A stretch of 56,170 bases of DNA from Silicimonas sp. (GTDB lineage Bacteria > Pseudomonadota > Alphaproteobacteria > Rhodobacterales > Rhodobacteraceae): the NCBI GenBank assembly GCA_022819605.1, contig JAJEGW010000148.1, positions 1-56,170 on the forward strand. Direction: 5' to 3'. A program made the translations under genes and the position numbers. Every line of letters begins with the position of its first letter. The stretch's first letter is position 1. Under the pieces are notes generated by a model. The model searched no databases, was not told the origin of the DNA, and saw only the letters and a program-made list of their open reading frames with translations. Shown here piece after piece: positions 1 to 7,762 of this stretch.

Positions 1-765
1 CCTTCGCGTATAGTCGTGCTGCGGTGTCTCGAAAACCTGCCGCTTCTTGCCGGTCTCCACCAGTGTCCCCCTGTACATGACTGCAACCCGATCGCTTATG
101 TGGCGGACTGCACCAAGATCGTGACTGATGAACAACATCGACACGCCGCTGTCGCGCTGAAGCTTCTTCAGCAGGTTCAGGACCTGGGCCTTGATGGAGA
201 CATCAAGCGCCGACACCGGCTCGTCTGCAATGACGAGACGCGGTGTCAGGATCATGACTCTGGCGATACCGATGCGCTGGCGCTGGCCGCCGGAAAATTC
301 GTGCGGATAGCGACTCATCGACTTCGCGTCCATGCCCACGAGTTCAAGCGTCGCCGCGATCTTTTCGCGTGCTTCTGAGCGATCGCGCACAAGTCTGTGA
401 ATGAAGAGCGGCTCGGCCAGCATCTGCTCGATGCTCAGGCGCGGATTGAGTGAGGCAAACGGATCCTGGAAGATCATCTGAATGTCACGCCGCAGCGGCC
501 GGAATTCGGCAGGCGACAGATTCAGGATGTCACGCCCGTCAAACATTGCCTTGCCGCCCGTGGCCGCTTCCAGATGGGTCAGGGTCCTCCCGACCGTGGA
601 CTTGCCGCAGCCACTCTCGCCTACGAGGCTGAGCACCTCACCTTCATGGATGCTGAAAGAGACGCCATCTACGGCCCTGAGCAAAGATTTCCTGCGCATG
701 AGACCGCCCCTGCCGACTCTGAAATATGTCTTTAGCTCGCGCACTTCCAGCAACGGACGGGTCAT
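1..765 (-). CDS. dppF: Dipeptide/oligopeptide ABC transporter ATP-binding protein (DppF/OppF type), partial
   Basis: This is the second ATPase of a peptide-type ABC importer; it powers uptake through the DppB/DppC channel from the cytoplasmic face. The frame stays open for 255 codons to the window edge, so the C-terminus is missing. Visible motifs are Walker A GESGCGKS (about residues 49-56), Q-loop FQDPFASLNP, signature FSGGQRQR (157-164) and Walker B LVIADEP (177-183). The ATG at 765 overlaps the dppD stop as ATGA, so it is the last gene of a coupled operon. Naming follows the family; the true substrate (dipeptide, opine, modified amino acid) cannot be read from the sequence. Confidence 0.93.
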   Translation of the reverse strand, partial: MTRPLLEVRELKTYFRVGRGGLMRRKSLLRAVDGVSFSIHEGEVLSLVGESGCGKSTVGRTLTHLEAATGGKAMFDGRDILNLSPAEFRPLRRDIQMIFQDPFASLNPRLSIEQMLAEPLFIHRLVRDRSEAREKIAATLELVGMDAKSMSRYPHEFSGGQRQRIGIARVMILTPRLVIADEPVSALDVSIKAQVLNLLKKLQRDSGVSMLFISHDLGAVRHISDRVAVMYRGTLVETGKKRQVFETPQHDYTRR

Positions 766-1736
766 GTAGTCGATCCTTGGGGAAAGTGACAACGCACGAA
801 GTGGGCCGGTGAAATAGCTGCAGCGACAGGGTCCACGGTCCTGCAGGATCCCTCTGCCGCAAAGCAGCGCGGGTGAAATGCGCAGCCGGGTACCGCTTCA
901 TCCAGCGTTGGCACCCGGCCCGGGATTGCGTCAAGCCACTCAACGTCGTGATCGGGTGCCGGAATCGAGCCGAGCAGTCCCAGCGTGTATGGGTGGCTCA
1001 TGTTCGACAGGAGTTCCGAGATCGATGCCTGCTCGACAATCCTGCCGCGGTACATGACTGCGACCTTGTCGCAGGTCTCGGCAATCACCCCCAGATCGTG
1101 CGAGATCAGGACGATGGACATGCCGGTTCGCCTCTGCAGGCCGAGCATGAGCTCCAGCACGTCTTTCTGCACAGTGACGTCGAGCGCCGTCGTCGGCTCA
1201 TCGGCAATCAGGAGTTTCGGATCGCACGCAAGCGCCATGGCGATCATGACCCTTTGTCTCTGTCCGCCGGACATCTGGTGCGGAAAGCTGTCGATCCGGC
1301 GCATCGGATCGGGAATGCGCACGAGATCCAGCAAGTCCAGCGCACGTTCACGTGCACGCTTCCTCGACATGCCGCGATGCTGAATGATTGCCTCCATGAT
1401 CTGGTCGCCGACCCGATAGACAGGATTCAGGCTGGTCATCGGTTCCTGAAATATCATCGCCATCTGGTCCCCCATCATGCGCCGACGCTCACCGGGCGAA
1501 AGCGCCAGGAGGTCCCGGCCCTGAAAGTGCATTGATCCACCGGCAATCCGCACGGCCGATCCTTCGAGCAATCCCATGATTGCCAGCGCGGTAAGGCTCT
1601 TGCCGCATCCGCTTTCGCCGACGATTCCCAGCGTTTCGTCTTCCTCGACCGTGAGCGATACCCCTTGAACCACGGGCAGGAGTTCGCTTCCCCGCGCGAT
1701 GCTCAGGTCCAGGTCCCTTATGTCGAGCAGCGCCAA
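762..1736 (-). CDS. dppD: Dipeptide/oligopeptide ABC transporter ATP-binding protein (DppD/OppD type)
   Basis: This is the first ATPase of the peptide importer, 324 aa, normal for the family. Walker A GESGCGKS lies at 40-47, signature MSGGQRQR at 155-162 and Walker B LLIADEP at 175-181. The C-terminal extension GCAFHPRC...C is typical of the oligopeptide/dipeptide ATPase C-domain. The start is TTG: an in-frame TGA (the dppC stop) sits two codons upstream, which excludes a longer protein, and AGGGG lies at a suitable distance before the TTG. dppC and dppD therefore share a reading frame separated by TGA ACG. The 3' end overlaps dppF by four bases. Confidence 0.94.
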   Translation of the reverse strand: MALLDIRDLDLSIARGSELLPVVQGVSLTVEEDETLGIVGESGCGKSLTALAIMGLLEGSAVRIAGGSMHFQGRDLLALSPGERRRMMGDQMAMIFQEPMTSLNPVYRVGDQIMEAIIQHRGMSRKRARERALDLLDLVRIPDPMRRIDSFPHQMSGGQRQRVMIAMALACDPKLLIADEPTTALDVTVQKDVLELMLGLQRRTGMSIVLISHDLGVIAETCDKVAVMYRGRIVEQASISELLSNMSHPYTLGLLGSIPAPDHDVEWLDAIPGRVPTLDEAVPGCAFHPRCFAAEGSCRTVDPVAAAISPAHFVRCHFPQGSTT

Positions 1737-1739
1737 CGT

Positions 1740-2591
1740 TCAGACCCCTGCAATGTCGTCTTTGAAGCGGGGATCGATATTGTCGCGCAACGCGTCTCCG
1801 ACAAGGTTCATCGAAAAGACCGAAAGGATGATCAGCGCACCAGGGAATATCAGCAGCCAGGGCGCACGGGTCACGTAGACTCGTTCCTCGCTCAACATGT
1901 TTCCCCAGCTCGGAACTTCCGGCGGCAGGCCCAGCCCCAGAAAGTCAAGCGCCGCTGCCTGCAATTGCGCGAACGCAAAGATGAAGCTCGCCTGCACCAG
2001 CATGGGCGACATGAGATTCGGCAAGATGTGCCGGAACAGGATCGAGGCGTTCCCTGCGCCGGAACAGATCGCGGCATCAACGAAGACGTCACGCTTCAGC
2101 TTCAAGGTCATGCCAAACACGATCCGGGCCGTGGTCGTGGCGTAGACGATGCCGATCACGATGACCGTGTTCAGCACGCTGCGTTCCAGAAGCGTCATCA
2201 GAACCAGCGCCAAGAGCAGCGCCGGAAACGCCATCAGCACGTCTACAATCCGCATCAGCAAGTGGCCCAGCCGGACAAAGTAGGCGGAGAGCATTCCGAT
2301 GAGGCCGCCGGCGATCAGCGCAATCAGTACGCTGCCCGACCCAATCAGGATCGCCATGCGCGCGCCGTAGATCGCACGGGAAAGCGAGTCCCGCCCAAAG
2401 TGATCGGTGCCGAAGAGGTGGGGCCAGCCGGGCTCGGAAAGGCGGATGAAGGGGTCGAATTCCAGCGGGTCGAATGGTGCCAGAAGAGGCGCGCCGATGG
2501 CCGCTATGCCGACGACCAGCAGCCAGCACATTCCGACCGTTGCCAGGCCGCGGCCGCGAAAGACCGGCGCGATTGAAAGCAGCACATTCAT
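1740..2591 (-). CDS. dppC: Dipeptide/oligopeptide ABC transporter permease (DppC type)
   Basis: This inner-membrane permease, 283 aa, is one half of the translocation channel for a peptide-type ABC importer. The N-terminal OppC-like stretch (APFDPLEFDPFIRLSEPG followed by FGTDHFGRDSLSRAIYGAR) is diagnostic, and the rest forms several hydrophobic segments with the EAA-type loop near IFRHILPNLMSPML, which contacts the ATPases. The ATG overlaps the dppB stop as ATGA, so translation is coupled. Together with dppB, dppD, dppF and dppA it makes a complete importer. Confidence 0.95.
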   Translation of the reverse strand: MNVLLSIAPVFRGRGLATVGMCWLLVVGIAAIGAPLLAPFDPLEFDPFIRLSEPGWPHLFGTDHFGRDSLSRAIYGARMAILIGSGSVLIALIAGGLIGMLSAYFVRLGHLLMRIVDVLMAFPALLLALVLMTLLERSVLNTVIVIGIVYATTTARIVFGMTLKLKRDVFVDAAICSGAGNASILFRHILPNLMSPMLVQASFIFAFAQLQAAALDFLGLGLPPEVPSWGNMLSEERVYVTRAPWLLIFPGALIILSVFSMNLVGDALRDNIDPRFKDDIAGV

Positions 2592-3535
2592 TTTAGCGAC
2601 ACCCGCGGATCGAGGCTGGCATAGGCGAGGTCCACCAGGAGATTGATGACCATGTAGAAGACCACGATGATCAGAATGACGCCCTGGATCACCGGATAGT
2701 CCCGCCGCAGGATGGACTGGACCACCAGCCTGCCTATGCCCGGCAGGGAAAAGACGGTCTCCGTCACCACCGCTTCACTGACCAGTGCCGCGAACGTGAA
2801 GCCGAATGCGGCAGAAACGGCAATGAGCGCGTTTCGGAAGATGTGCTTGATGGCCACGCGGGCTGGGTGCAGACCCTTGGCCCGAGCCGTACGCACGTGA
2901 TCTTCCCGCGACACATCAAGCATGGAAGCGCGGATCAGTCGGATGATGAGCGCTGCGTTCGGTGCCGCAAGGGTCAGGCTGGGCAGAACCAGGTAGCGCA
3001 GATTCGATGCGCCGCCTTCATCGGCGAGCGACGGAAATCCCGAAGACGGAAACCAGCCCAGCCCGACCGAGAAGATCAGGATCAGGTATAGTCCCAGCCA
3101 GAACGTCGGCACCGAGGCAAACAGCATGGCTCCGCCAGCGGTGGCCTGATCGACCCATGATCCGTGCCGAGTGGCGGAAACGATGCCAATCGGAACACCG
3201 AAGGTGACAATCCAGAACATTGTCATCGTTGCCAGGAGGATCGAGGTTTCGGCACCGTCGGCGATGACCGAAAGAACTGGTTCACGGAAGAACACCGATG
3301 TCCCGAGATCGCCCTGCAGGACATTGCCGAGCCATAGGGCATATTGCGTCCAAAGCGGCTCATCGAGGCCTAGCTCGCGCGAGAGTTCGGCGACTTCCTC
3401 CGGCGTTGCGGTGTCACCCAGCAGGATCGAGGCCGGGTCGCCGGGGATCAGGTGGATGAAAATGAAGACCAGGAACGAGGCGGCCAGAAGCGTGGGGACA
3501 AGCGTCAGGACTCTGTTCAAGGCATAGATCAACAT
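2588..3535 (-). CDS. dppB: Dipeptide/oligopeptide ABC transporter permease (DppB type)
   Basis: This inner-membrane permease, about 315 aa, partners DppC. The N-terminus MLIYALNRVLTLVPTLL followed by FIFIHLIPGDPASILLG is the classical DppB/OppB start, and a C-terminal LPGIGRLVVQSILRRDYPVIQG block is family-typical. A longer in-frame start exists at 3577, but it would run into the hairpin downstream of dppA and adds a non-family leader, so the ATG at 3535 is preferred. A 70-nt gap with a perfect hairpin separates it from dppA; all following genes overlap or nearly overlap. Confidence 0.94.
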   Translation of the reverse strand: MLIYALNRVLTLVPTLLAASFLVFIFIHLIPGDPASILLGDTATPEEVAELSRELGLDEPLWTQYALWLGNVLQGDLGTSVFFREPVLSVIADGAETSILLATMTMFWIVTFGVPIGIVSATRHGSWVDQATAGGAMLFASVPTFWLGLYLILIFSVGLGWFPSSGFPSLADEGGASNLRYLVLPSLTLAAPNAALIIRLIRASMLDVSREDHVRTARAKGLHPARVAIKHIFRNALIAVSAAFGFTFAALVSEAVVTETVFSLPGIGRLVVQSILRRDYPVIQGVILIIVVFYMVINLLVDLAYASLDPRVSLK

Positions 3536-3561
3536 GAAGCGACCTGAAGAGAACGTGATTC

Positions 3562-3592
3562 GGCCTCCCCGCCGCAAGACGGCGGGGAGGCC
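3562..3592 (-). terminator. Intergenic stem-loop between dppA and dppB
   Basis: A perfect 13-bp GC-rich inverted repeat (GGCCTCCCCGCCG, 3562-3574, and its complement, 3580-3592) closes a 5-nt loop. On the transcribed minus strand it follows the dppA stop and is not followed by a T-run, so full Rho-independent termination is unlikely. Such elements after binding-protein genes usually stabilise the upstream message or reduce downstream transcription, giving an excess of the binding protein. Confidence 0.8.
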
Positions 3593-3605
3593 AGAGGATT
3601 ATCCT

Positions 3606-5147
3606 CTATTTTGAAACGTTCCAGAAGTGCGGCCAGATCAGGGTAGCTTCGCCGAGGCCGTCAAGGTCCGGCGACGCGATGTTGTAGGTGTACACATCGC
3701 CCGTCTTCATCGTCGGCACCTGCTGATAGATCAGCGCCTGAATCTCGGTCCAGATCGCCTGCCGCTCGGCGGCATCGGAGCTCTCGGTGAACCGCGCTTT
3801 CAGGGCGTTCTTTTCCTCCGTCGTCCACCATCCGGGATAGTTGTCGTTCATGACCGAAATAAGGATCGGATCGGGCACGAAGCCATGATGGGTGAAGAAC
3901 ATGTCCCATTGGTCCGGCTGGGCCCGCTTTTCGATCAGGGTCGCCCAGTCATAGACCTGAAGGTCGATGTTGAATCCGGCTTGTGCCAGCTGCCTAGTGT
4001 AGACGATCGCGGTGTCGTAGTGGAACGGATAGTTCGTCGAAACCATGAACTTGATCGGCTCGCCACCATATCCGGCTTCCTCGGCCATGGTGCGAGCGGC
4101 ATTCACGTCACCCATGCTGTAGTGTTCGGTACCGGCATCTGTGAACCACACGTTGCCCTCTGGCAGGAACGAGCCGTTCGCACGCCACAGTCCCTCCGGG
4201 CCGATGGCCACGTGCAGCGCGGGAACCTTGTCCAGCGCTGTCTGGATCGCGCGCCGCAGGCCAAAATTCTCTTGAAGCGGGCCGTCCTTGGAATTCATGA
4301 ACACCAGGCCGAAAATCGGTCCGCCGTTCAGAATCGTGACAACCGAGGGATCAGCATCGAGGTCGGCATACAGATCGCCGGGGATGCTCTCGGCGTAGTC
4401 ATAGTCGCCGGCCTTCAGGCCCGCCACTCGCGTCCCGACATCGGGCACGGGAATGAACTGCAGCGTGTCGAACACGGCGACGCGCGCACCGCCGTAGCCA
4501 TCCGCTTCGCCATCGGGCGAAACATAGCCCTCAAACCGTACCAGCTCCACATGGCGGTTCGGCTCCCACTCGCCAAACCTGTAGGGCCCAGTGCCAATGT
4601 AGCTGTCCGGCGCGATTGGCTCCTTTCCGGCCCCTTCCACGACGGACGCAGGGTAGATCGCAGGCCCGCCGTTGATGAAGGCCAGCAGGTTCTTCCAGGG
4701 GCCGAAGGGCTGGGCAAGCCTGATCGTGACCGCGTGATCTCCTGCCGCGGTCACGCTTTCGACATTCGCGAACAGAAGCCCGCCCCGCGATCCGAATTCT
4801 CCCCATCGATTCAGCGACGCGACGACATCTGCTGATGTCATGTCCTGCCCGTTGTGGAACTTCACGCCTTCTCGGAGCGTGATCGTGATCGTCCTCCCGT
4901 CATCCGAGACAGCTTCGCCAGTGGCAAGCAGGCCAACCGGAGAATTCGAGGCATCGAACGTGTAGAGCCCCTCGAACATGTGATGGGCAATCGTTGTCGA
5001 CAAATCGGAAGTGACAACGTGCTGGTCAAGCGTTGGCGGCTCGCCGACGGTCGCGTAGCGCAACGTCCCGGCTGCGAAAGCCGCACCGACAAGCGTGGTG
5101 AATGCCCCCAAGGCAATCGCCGAGCGCAGCCAGATTATAAAGTTCAT
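3606..5147 (-). CDS. dppA: Peptide-type ABC transporter periplasmic substrate-binding protein
   Basis: This is the extracytoplasmic solute-binding protein (SBP family 5), 513 aa, which captures the substrate in the periplasm and delivers it to DppBC. Residues 1-25 form a Sec signal peptide (MNFIIWLRSA..., ending GAAFAA). The mature part has the family features LRYATVGEPPTLDQH, TITLREGVKFHNGQDMTSADVV, and the YIGTGPYRFGEWEPN region. The ATG at 5147 is chosen because AGGAGGAG stands three bases ahead of it; an upstream ATG at 5165 would place this Shine-Dalgarno inside the gene. It is the first gene of the operon, downstream of a promoter with an embedded RpiR-type box. Confidence 0.95.
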   Translation of the reverse strand: MNFIIWLRSAIALGAFTTLVGAAFAAGTLRYATVGEPPTLDQHVVTSDLSTTIAHHMFEGLYTFDASNSPVGLLATGEAVSDDGRTITITLREGVKFHNGQDMTSADVVASLNRWGEFGSRGGLLFANVESVTAAGDHAVTIRLAQPFGPWKNLLAFINGGPAIYPASVVEGAGKEPIAPDSYIGTGPYRFGEWEPNRHVELVRFEGYVSPDGEADGYGGARVAVFDTLQFIPVPDVGTRVAGLKAGDYDYAESIPGDLYADLDADPSVVTILNGGPIFGLVFMNSKDGPLQENFGLRRAIQTALDKVPALHVAIGPEGLWRANGSFLPEGNVWFTDAGTEHYSMGDVNAARTMAEEAGYGGEPIKFMVSTNYPFHYDTAIVYTRQLAQAGFNIDLQVYDWATLIEKRAQPDQWDMFFTHHGFVPDPILISVMNDNYPGWWTTEEKNALKARFTESSDAAERQAIWTEIQALIYQQVPTMKTGDVYTYNIASPDLDGLGEATLIWPHFWNVSK

Positions 5148-5183
5148 GGTCTCCTCCTCTCTCAATGGTGCTCATCTGAAGGT

Positions 5184-5211
5184 ATTATTGTAAGTTTATT
5201 ACATTTTTCAA
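5184..5211 (-). promoter_or_regulatory. Predicted sigma-70 promoter of the dpp operon
   Basis: On the minus strand TTGAAA (5211-5206, five of six matches to the -35 consensus) is followed after 16 bp by AATAAT (5189-5184, five of six to the -10 consensus), 36 nt upstream of the dppA ATG. The spacer is almost entirely occupied by the palindrome at 5189-5203, so a bound repressor would cover the polymerase site. Confidence 0.65.
5189..5203. promoter_or_regulatory. RpiR-type operator, box 1 (TGTAA-N5-TTACA)
   Basis: TGTAAGTTTATTACA is an interrupted palindrome inside the dppA promoter. The same architecture recurs at 7271-7285 before ridA-rpiR. The RpiR-family regulator HexR is known to bind a very similar TGTAAT-N-ATTACA type box, so the adjacent RpiR-family gene is the natural candidate ligand. 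Confidence 0.65.
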
Positions 5212-5958
5212 AAACCCTGTCAAGGGCGTTTCATGGCGGACTCAAGAGGATTGTAGATAACCTGTTAATAAAAATATCTTTTTGCAACCAGTCCCCGTGC
5301 GGAGATGACTGTCCAATGACGATACTTTCATTCTTTTTTGCCGTTCGGGATAATTCATCGGTTCATCGGAATTGCGGACCGGACCGGCCGCCTGAAATGA
5401 TTCGCTTGCAGCGGAGGTTGCACGGTGCGTGGCATGTCGGTTGAGTTCCCGGGGCCCCGGACAGAGTGAGAAACTGCTGTGGAACGCGATTGGTCACTTC
5501 GCCGGGAGGGACAGAACGGCAGGAGTTGGGGCCGTGACCAGGCGCAGCAATGAGTCGGCATTCCGGCATCCGGACACGGTTGCGCCCATTCGGAGCATGA
5601 TTGAAAGCGAGGCGGCAGTTCATCCGCCAACATTCCGTGTGTGCAAAGGCGGTATCATCCGATGCAGGCGGGCGTGGTGCGTGCAGCCAGGATTTCGCTG
5701 TTGCGGAGTTCCCGCCGCCGGACCGCAATCAGCCGGCGCTGGAGACGCAGCGCAGCCTGCTCTCATGCCCGCGAATGCCACTTCCGCAGCCCGCAGAGCG
5801 ATACTCCGGGAAATCTGCCCGGCCACGTTGCGCGCACGGGCCTGGCCGACAGACGGAAACTGCCGCCGACCGCCCGTGCATGGCCACTCCCTTGCACGGG
5901 CGAAGCCCTCCCTGCCGGCAAGTGATGGATGCCGTGGGAAGATCAACCGGGTTCGATG
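5204..5958. other. Intergenic region without a supported gene
   Basis: This stretch of about 750 nt lies between the dpp promoter and the 3' end of rpiR. Its first 150 nt are AT-rich upstream DNA; the rest is GC-rich. Open frames exist on both strands (for example 5363-5728 minus and 5601-6038 plus), but none has recognisable motifs, a convincing ribosome site or family-like sequence. It holds one strong inverted repeat at 5871-5902. It may be the remains of a decayed gene. Confidence 0.5.
5871..5902 (-). terminator. Stem-loop downstream of rpiR
   Basis: Ten-base perfect arms (CGCCCGTGCA, 5871-5880, and TGCACGGGCG, 5893-5902) surround a 12-nt loop about 57 nt after the rpiR stop on the minus strand. 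There is no T-run, so it may be a Rho-dependent or mRNA-end structure rather than an intrinsic terminator. Confidence 0.45.
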
Positions 5959-6855
5959 TCAGTCGCCAATCGGCTTTGGGCCTGTGTCTTCGGAGAGAGC
6001 GATCATGGAGGTACGAATGCGGCGAAGGTACTCCTTGACCAGCTCCGGGCGCTTGCGGGCCGTGCCCGCCGCGAGCACATCGATTATGGCAATGAACACG
6101 AGCCGCGAGGCCGAAGGCTTGTAAATGTCCTGATCTTCCGGAATGTCGATCTCGATGGCGACGTCGGCAGACTTGGCGAGGGGCGTGCCGGCCTTGGTCA
6201 GGCTGATCGACTTTGCGCCATACTGTCGGGCGATTGCAACGCTGTCCAGAAGCTCGGCCGGCTGGCCGCTCGCGGAAATGGCAAAGATGACATCGCCATC
6301 CGACAGGGTCGAGGCAAGCATGCGCTGAAAGTAGCCGTCTGCATGCGCCTCCGTGGGAATCCCGAGACGAAAGAACCTGTTGGCACCTTCGCGGGCAACG
6401 TTGGCCGAGCCGCCGCCTACGCCGATGAACGAAATCCGCCGGGCATTCGCCAGCACCGAGACGCTTTGCTGAACGGCTTCGCTGTCAAGCTGGAAACGCG
6501 CCAAGTTGAGGGTGTCGACAAGTGCGCCAAAGACTTGCGTGACGAGCTGCTCGGACTCGGAATCCGTGCGGCTCGGCCCGCCAAGATATTGCAGGCTCAC
6601 CGCCACGCTTTGGGCGAGCTTGATGTTGAAGTCGCGGAAGCCCTCGCAGCCGACGGTCTGGCAGAACCGATTCACCGTCGCGACCGAGACATCGGCCGCT
6701 TCGGCGATTTCGTTCTGCGTCAAGCGCGTTGCACGCTCCAGATTGGAGAGCACGAAATCCGCCACCCTCTGTTCACGTTTCGGAAACCGGCCATCCAGTT
6801 TCCGCATCTGAGATATGACGTCGATGATCTTGGTCATGGTCTCGTCGCGCGCCAT
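5959..6855 (-). CDS. RpiR/MurR family transcriptional regulator
   Basis: This 298-aa regulator has an N-terminal RpiR helix-turn-helix domain (about residues 8-85, recognition region LTQNEIAEAADVSVATVNRFCQTVGCEGF) and a C-terminal SIS sugar-isomerase-like domain (from about 125, with ISFIGVGGGSANVAREGANR) that normally senses a phosphosugar or related effector. It starts seven bases after the ridA stop, so the two form an operon; a second ATG at 6837 is also possible. Two TGTAA-N5-TTACA boxes, before ridA and within the dppA promoter, suggest it represses itself and the transporter. The effector is unknown. Confidence 0.92.
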   Translation of the reverse strand: MARDETMTKIIDVISQMRKLDGRFPKREQRVADFVLSNLERATRLTQNEIAEAADVSVATVNRFCQTVGCEGFRDFNIKLAQSVAVSLQYLGGPSRTDSESEQLVTQVFGALVDTLNLARFQLDSEAVQQSVSVLANARRISFIGVGGGSANVAREGANRFFRLGIPTEAHADGYFQRMLASTLSDGDVIFAISASGQPAELLDSVAIARQYGAKSISLTKAGTPLAKSADVAIEIDIPEDQDIYKPSASRLVFIAIIDVLAAGTARKRPELVKEYLRRIRTSMIALSEDTGPKPIGD

Positions 6856-6862
6856 CTGCCAG

Positions 6863-7252
6863 CTATTCGGGCTTGTAGGCGATCACGTCCATTTCAACCT
6901 TCGCGTCGACCATGAGCGCGGACTGGACGGTGGAGCGGGCAGGCGGATGATCGCGGAAGTGGCGTTCGAATACGGCATTGAAGCTGGTGAAATCGCGAGG
7001 ATCATCCAGCCAGACATTGACCTTGACCACGTGTTCCAGCCCGCAATCCGCAGCGTGGAGCGCGGCGATGACGTTTGCGATGACCCGTTCGGCCTGCTCA
7101 ACGATGCCGCCGGCGACAATTTCGCCATCCACGGCGGGGACCTGGCCGGAAACAAATACGAAATCGCCCGCACGCACGGATTTTGCAAACGGACGACGGG
7201 TGCCGCCAGCCGCGTCGTCGGCCATATCGAAACGAGTAATGCCAGTCTCCAC
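6863..7252 (-). CDS. RidA family protein (enamine/imine deaminase type)
   Basis: This 129-aa protein belongs to the RidA/YjgF/Rid superfamily, which hydrolyses reactive enamine/imine intermediates formed by PLP enzymes or amino acid oxidases. The key Arg106 (PPARSTVQ) and Glu120 (AKVEMDVIAY) match the Arg105/Glu120 pair of the active RidA class. The start is GTG, preceded by AAGGA at eight bases; an internal ATG at 7225 is the alternative. It is the first gene of a ridA-rpiR operon, with an operator-like box 19 nt upstream. The link to the dpp importer suggests a nitrogen compound is degraded through an imine. Confidence 0.9.
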   Translation of the reverse strand: METGITRFDMADDAAGGTRRPFAKSVRAGDFVFVSGQVPAVDGEIVAGGIVEQAERVIANVIAALHAADCGLEHVVKVNVWLDDPRDFTSFNAVFERHFRDHPPARSTVQSALMVDAKVEMDVIAYKPE

Positions 7253-7270
7253 TTTGCGCGTCCTTCAAGG

Positions 7271-7285
7271 TGTAAGTAACTTACA
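7271..7285. promoter_or_regulatory. RpiR-type operator, box 2 (TGTAA-N5-TTACA)
   Basis: TGTAAGTAACTTACA has seven-base perfect arms around a central A. It lies 19 nt upstream of the ridA GTG on the minus strand and shares the outer TGTAA/TTACA halves and five-base spacing of box 1 at 5189-5203. The placement fits autorepression of ridA-rpiR. Confidence 0.65.
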
Positions 7286-7453
7286 TGGTTTGGCGCAACC
7301 CGTTCAACTCGTCAACACCACGGTCTCGCCTTGCCGGTTTTCTCGCGACGGCGGCCATGAAAGTGGCATTCGAATTGATCGCCGTTCCTGCATGCGCCAC
7401 CTCGCCCAGCCGGGCGGCGAAGTTTCCGCGGCAGCATGTCTGGCGGGCGACTT

Positions 7454-7762
7454 TCAGCCGATCAGGATGTCTTCGCCCTCGACCAGCACCGGACAGGTCT
7501 GGTGGCGACCGCAGTCCTGCGCGCGCTTGAACTCTCCGGTGCGACAGTCGAACTGCCCATCATGGCCGGGGCATTCGATGACATGGTCCGTGACAAGGCC
7601 GTCGGCGAGATTCACCGCTTCCTGGGTGCAAAGCCCGTCGGTGCGGCAGAACCCGTCGTCGGGACTTCGATGGATCGCAAATATCCGGCCATCGTGGTCG
7701 ATCCGGATCAGGCCCTCGGCGTCGATGTCGTCGCGTGTGCAGGTGCGAACCCATTGAGTCAT
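7454..7762 (-). CDS. Small Rieske-type [2Fe-2S] protein (MocE-like) with a missing histidine ligand
   Basis: This 102-aa protein resembles small Rieske ferredoxins of the MocE kind, which pass electrons to oxygenases. The second cluster motif is intact (C64-P-G-H67), and the flanking LADGL and FDCRTGE segments match the family. The first motif, normally C-x-H, reads C45-T-Q47: the codon is CAG, and the surrounding frame is intact, so this is not a frameshift effect. Extra cysteines occur at 39, 73, 84 and 90. The ATG at 7762 follows GGGAGG at five bases. It stands alone between ridA-rpiR and the divergent dehydrogenase operon; no oxygenase gene is nearby. Confidence 0.82.
   Translation of the reverse strand: MTQWVRTCTRDDIDAEGLIRIDHDGRIFAIHRSPDDGFCRTDGLCTQEAVNLADGLVTDHVIECPGHDGQFDCRTGEFKRAQDCGRHQTCPVLVEGEDILIG

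Noticed and set aside
5363..5946. Minus-strand frames of 108-121 codons between dppA and rpiR
   Set aside because: No motifs, no ribosome site and no family resemblance; residues are dominated by Pro, Arg, Ser and Cys, as in random GC-rich frames.
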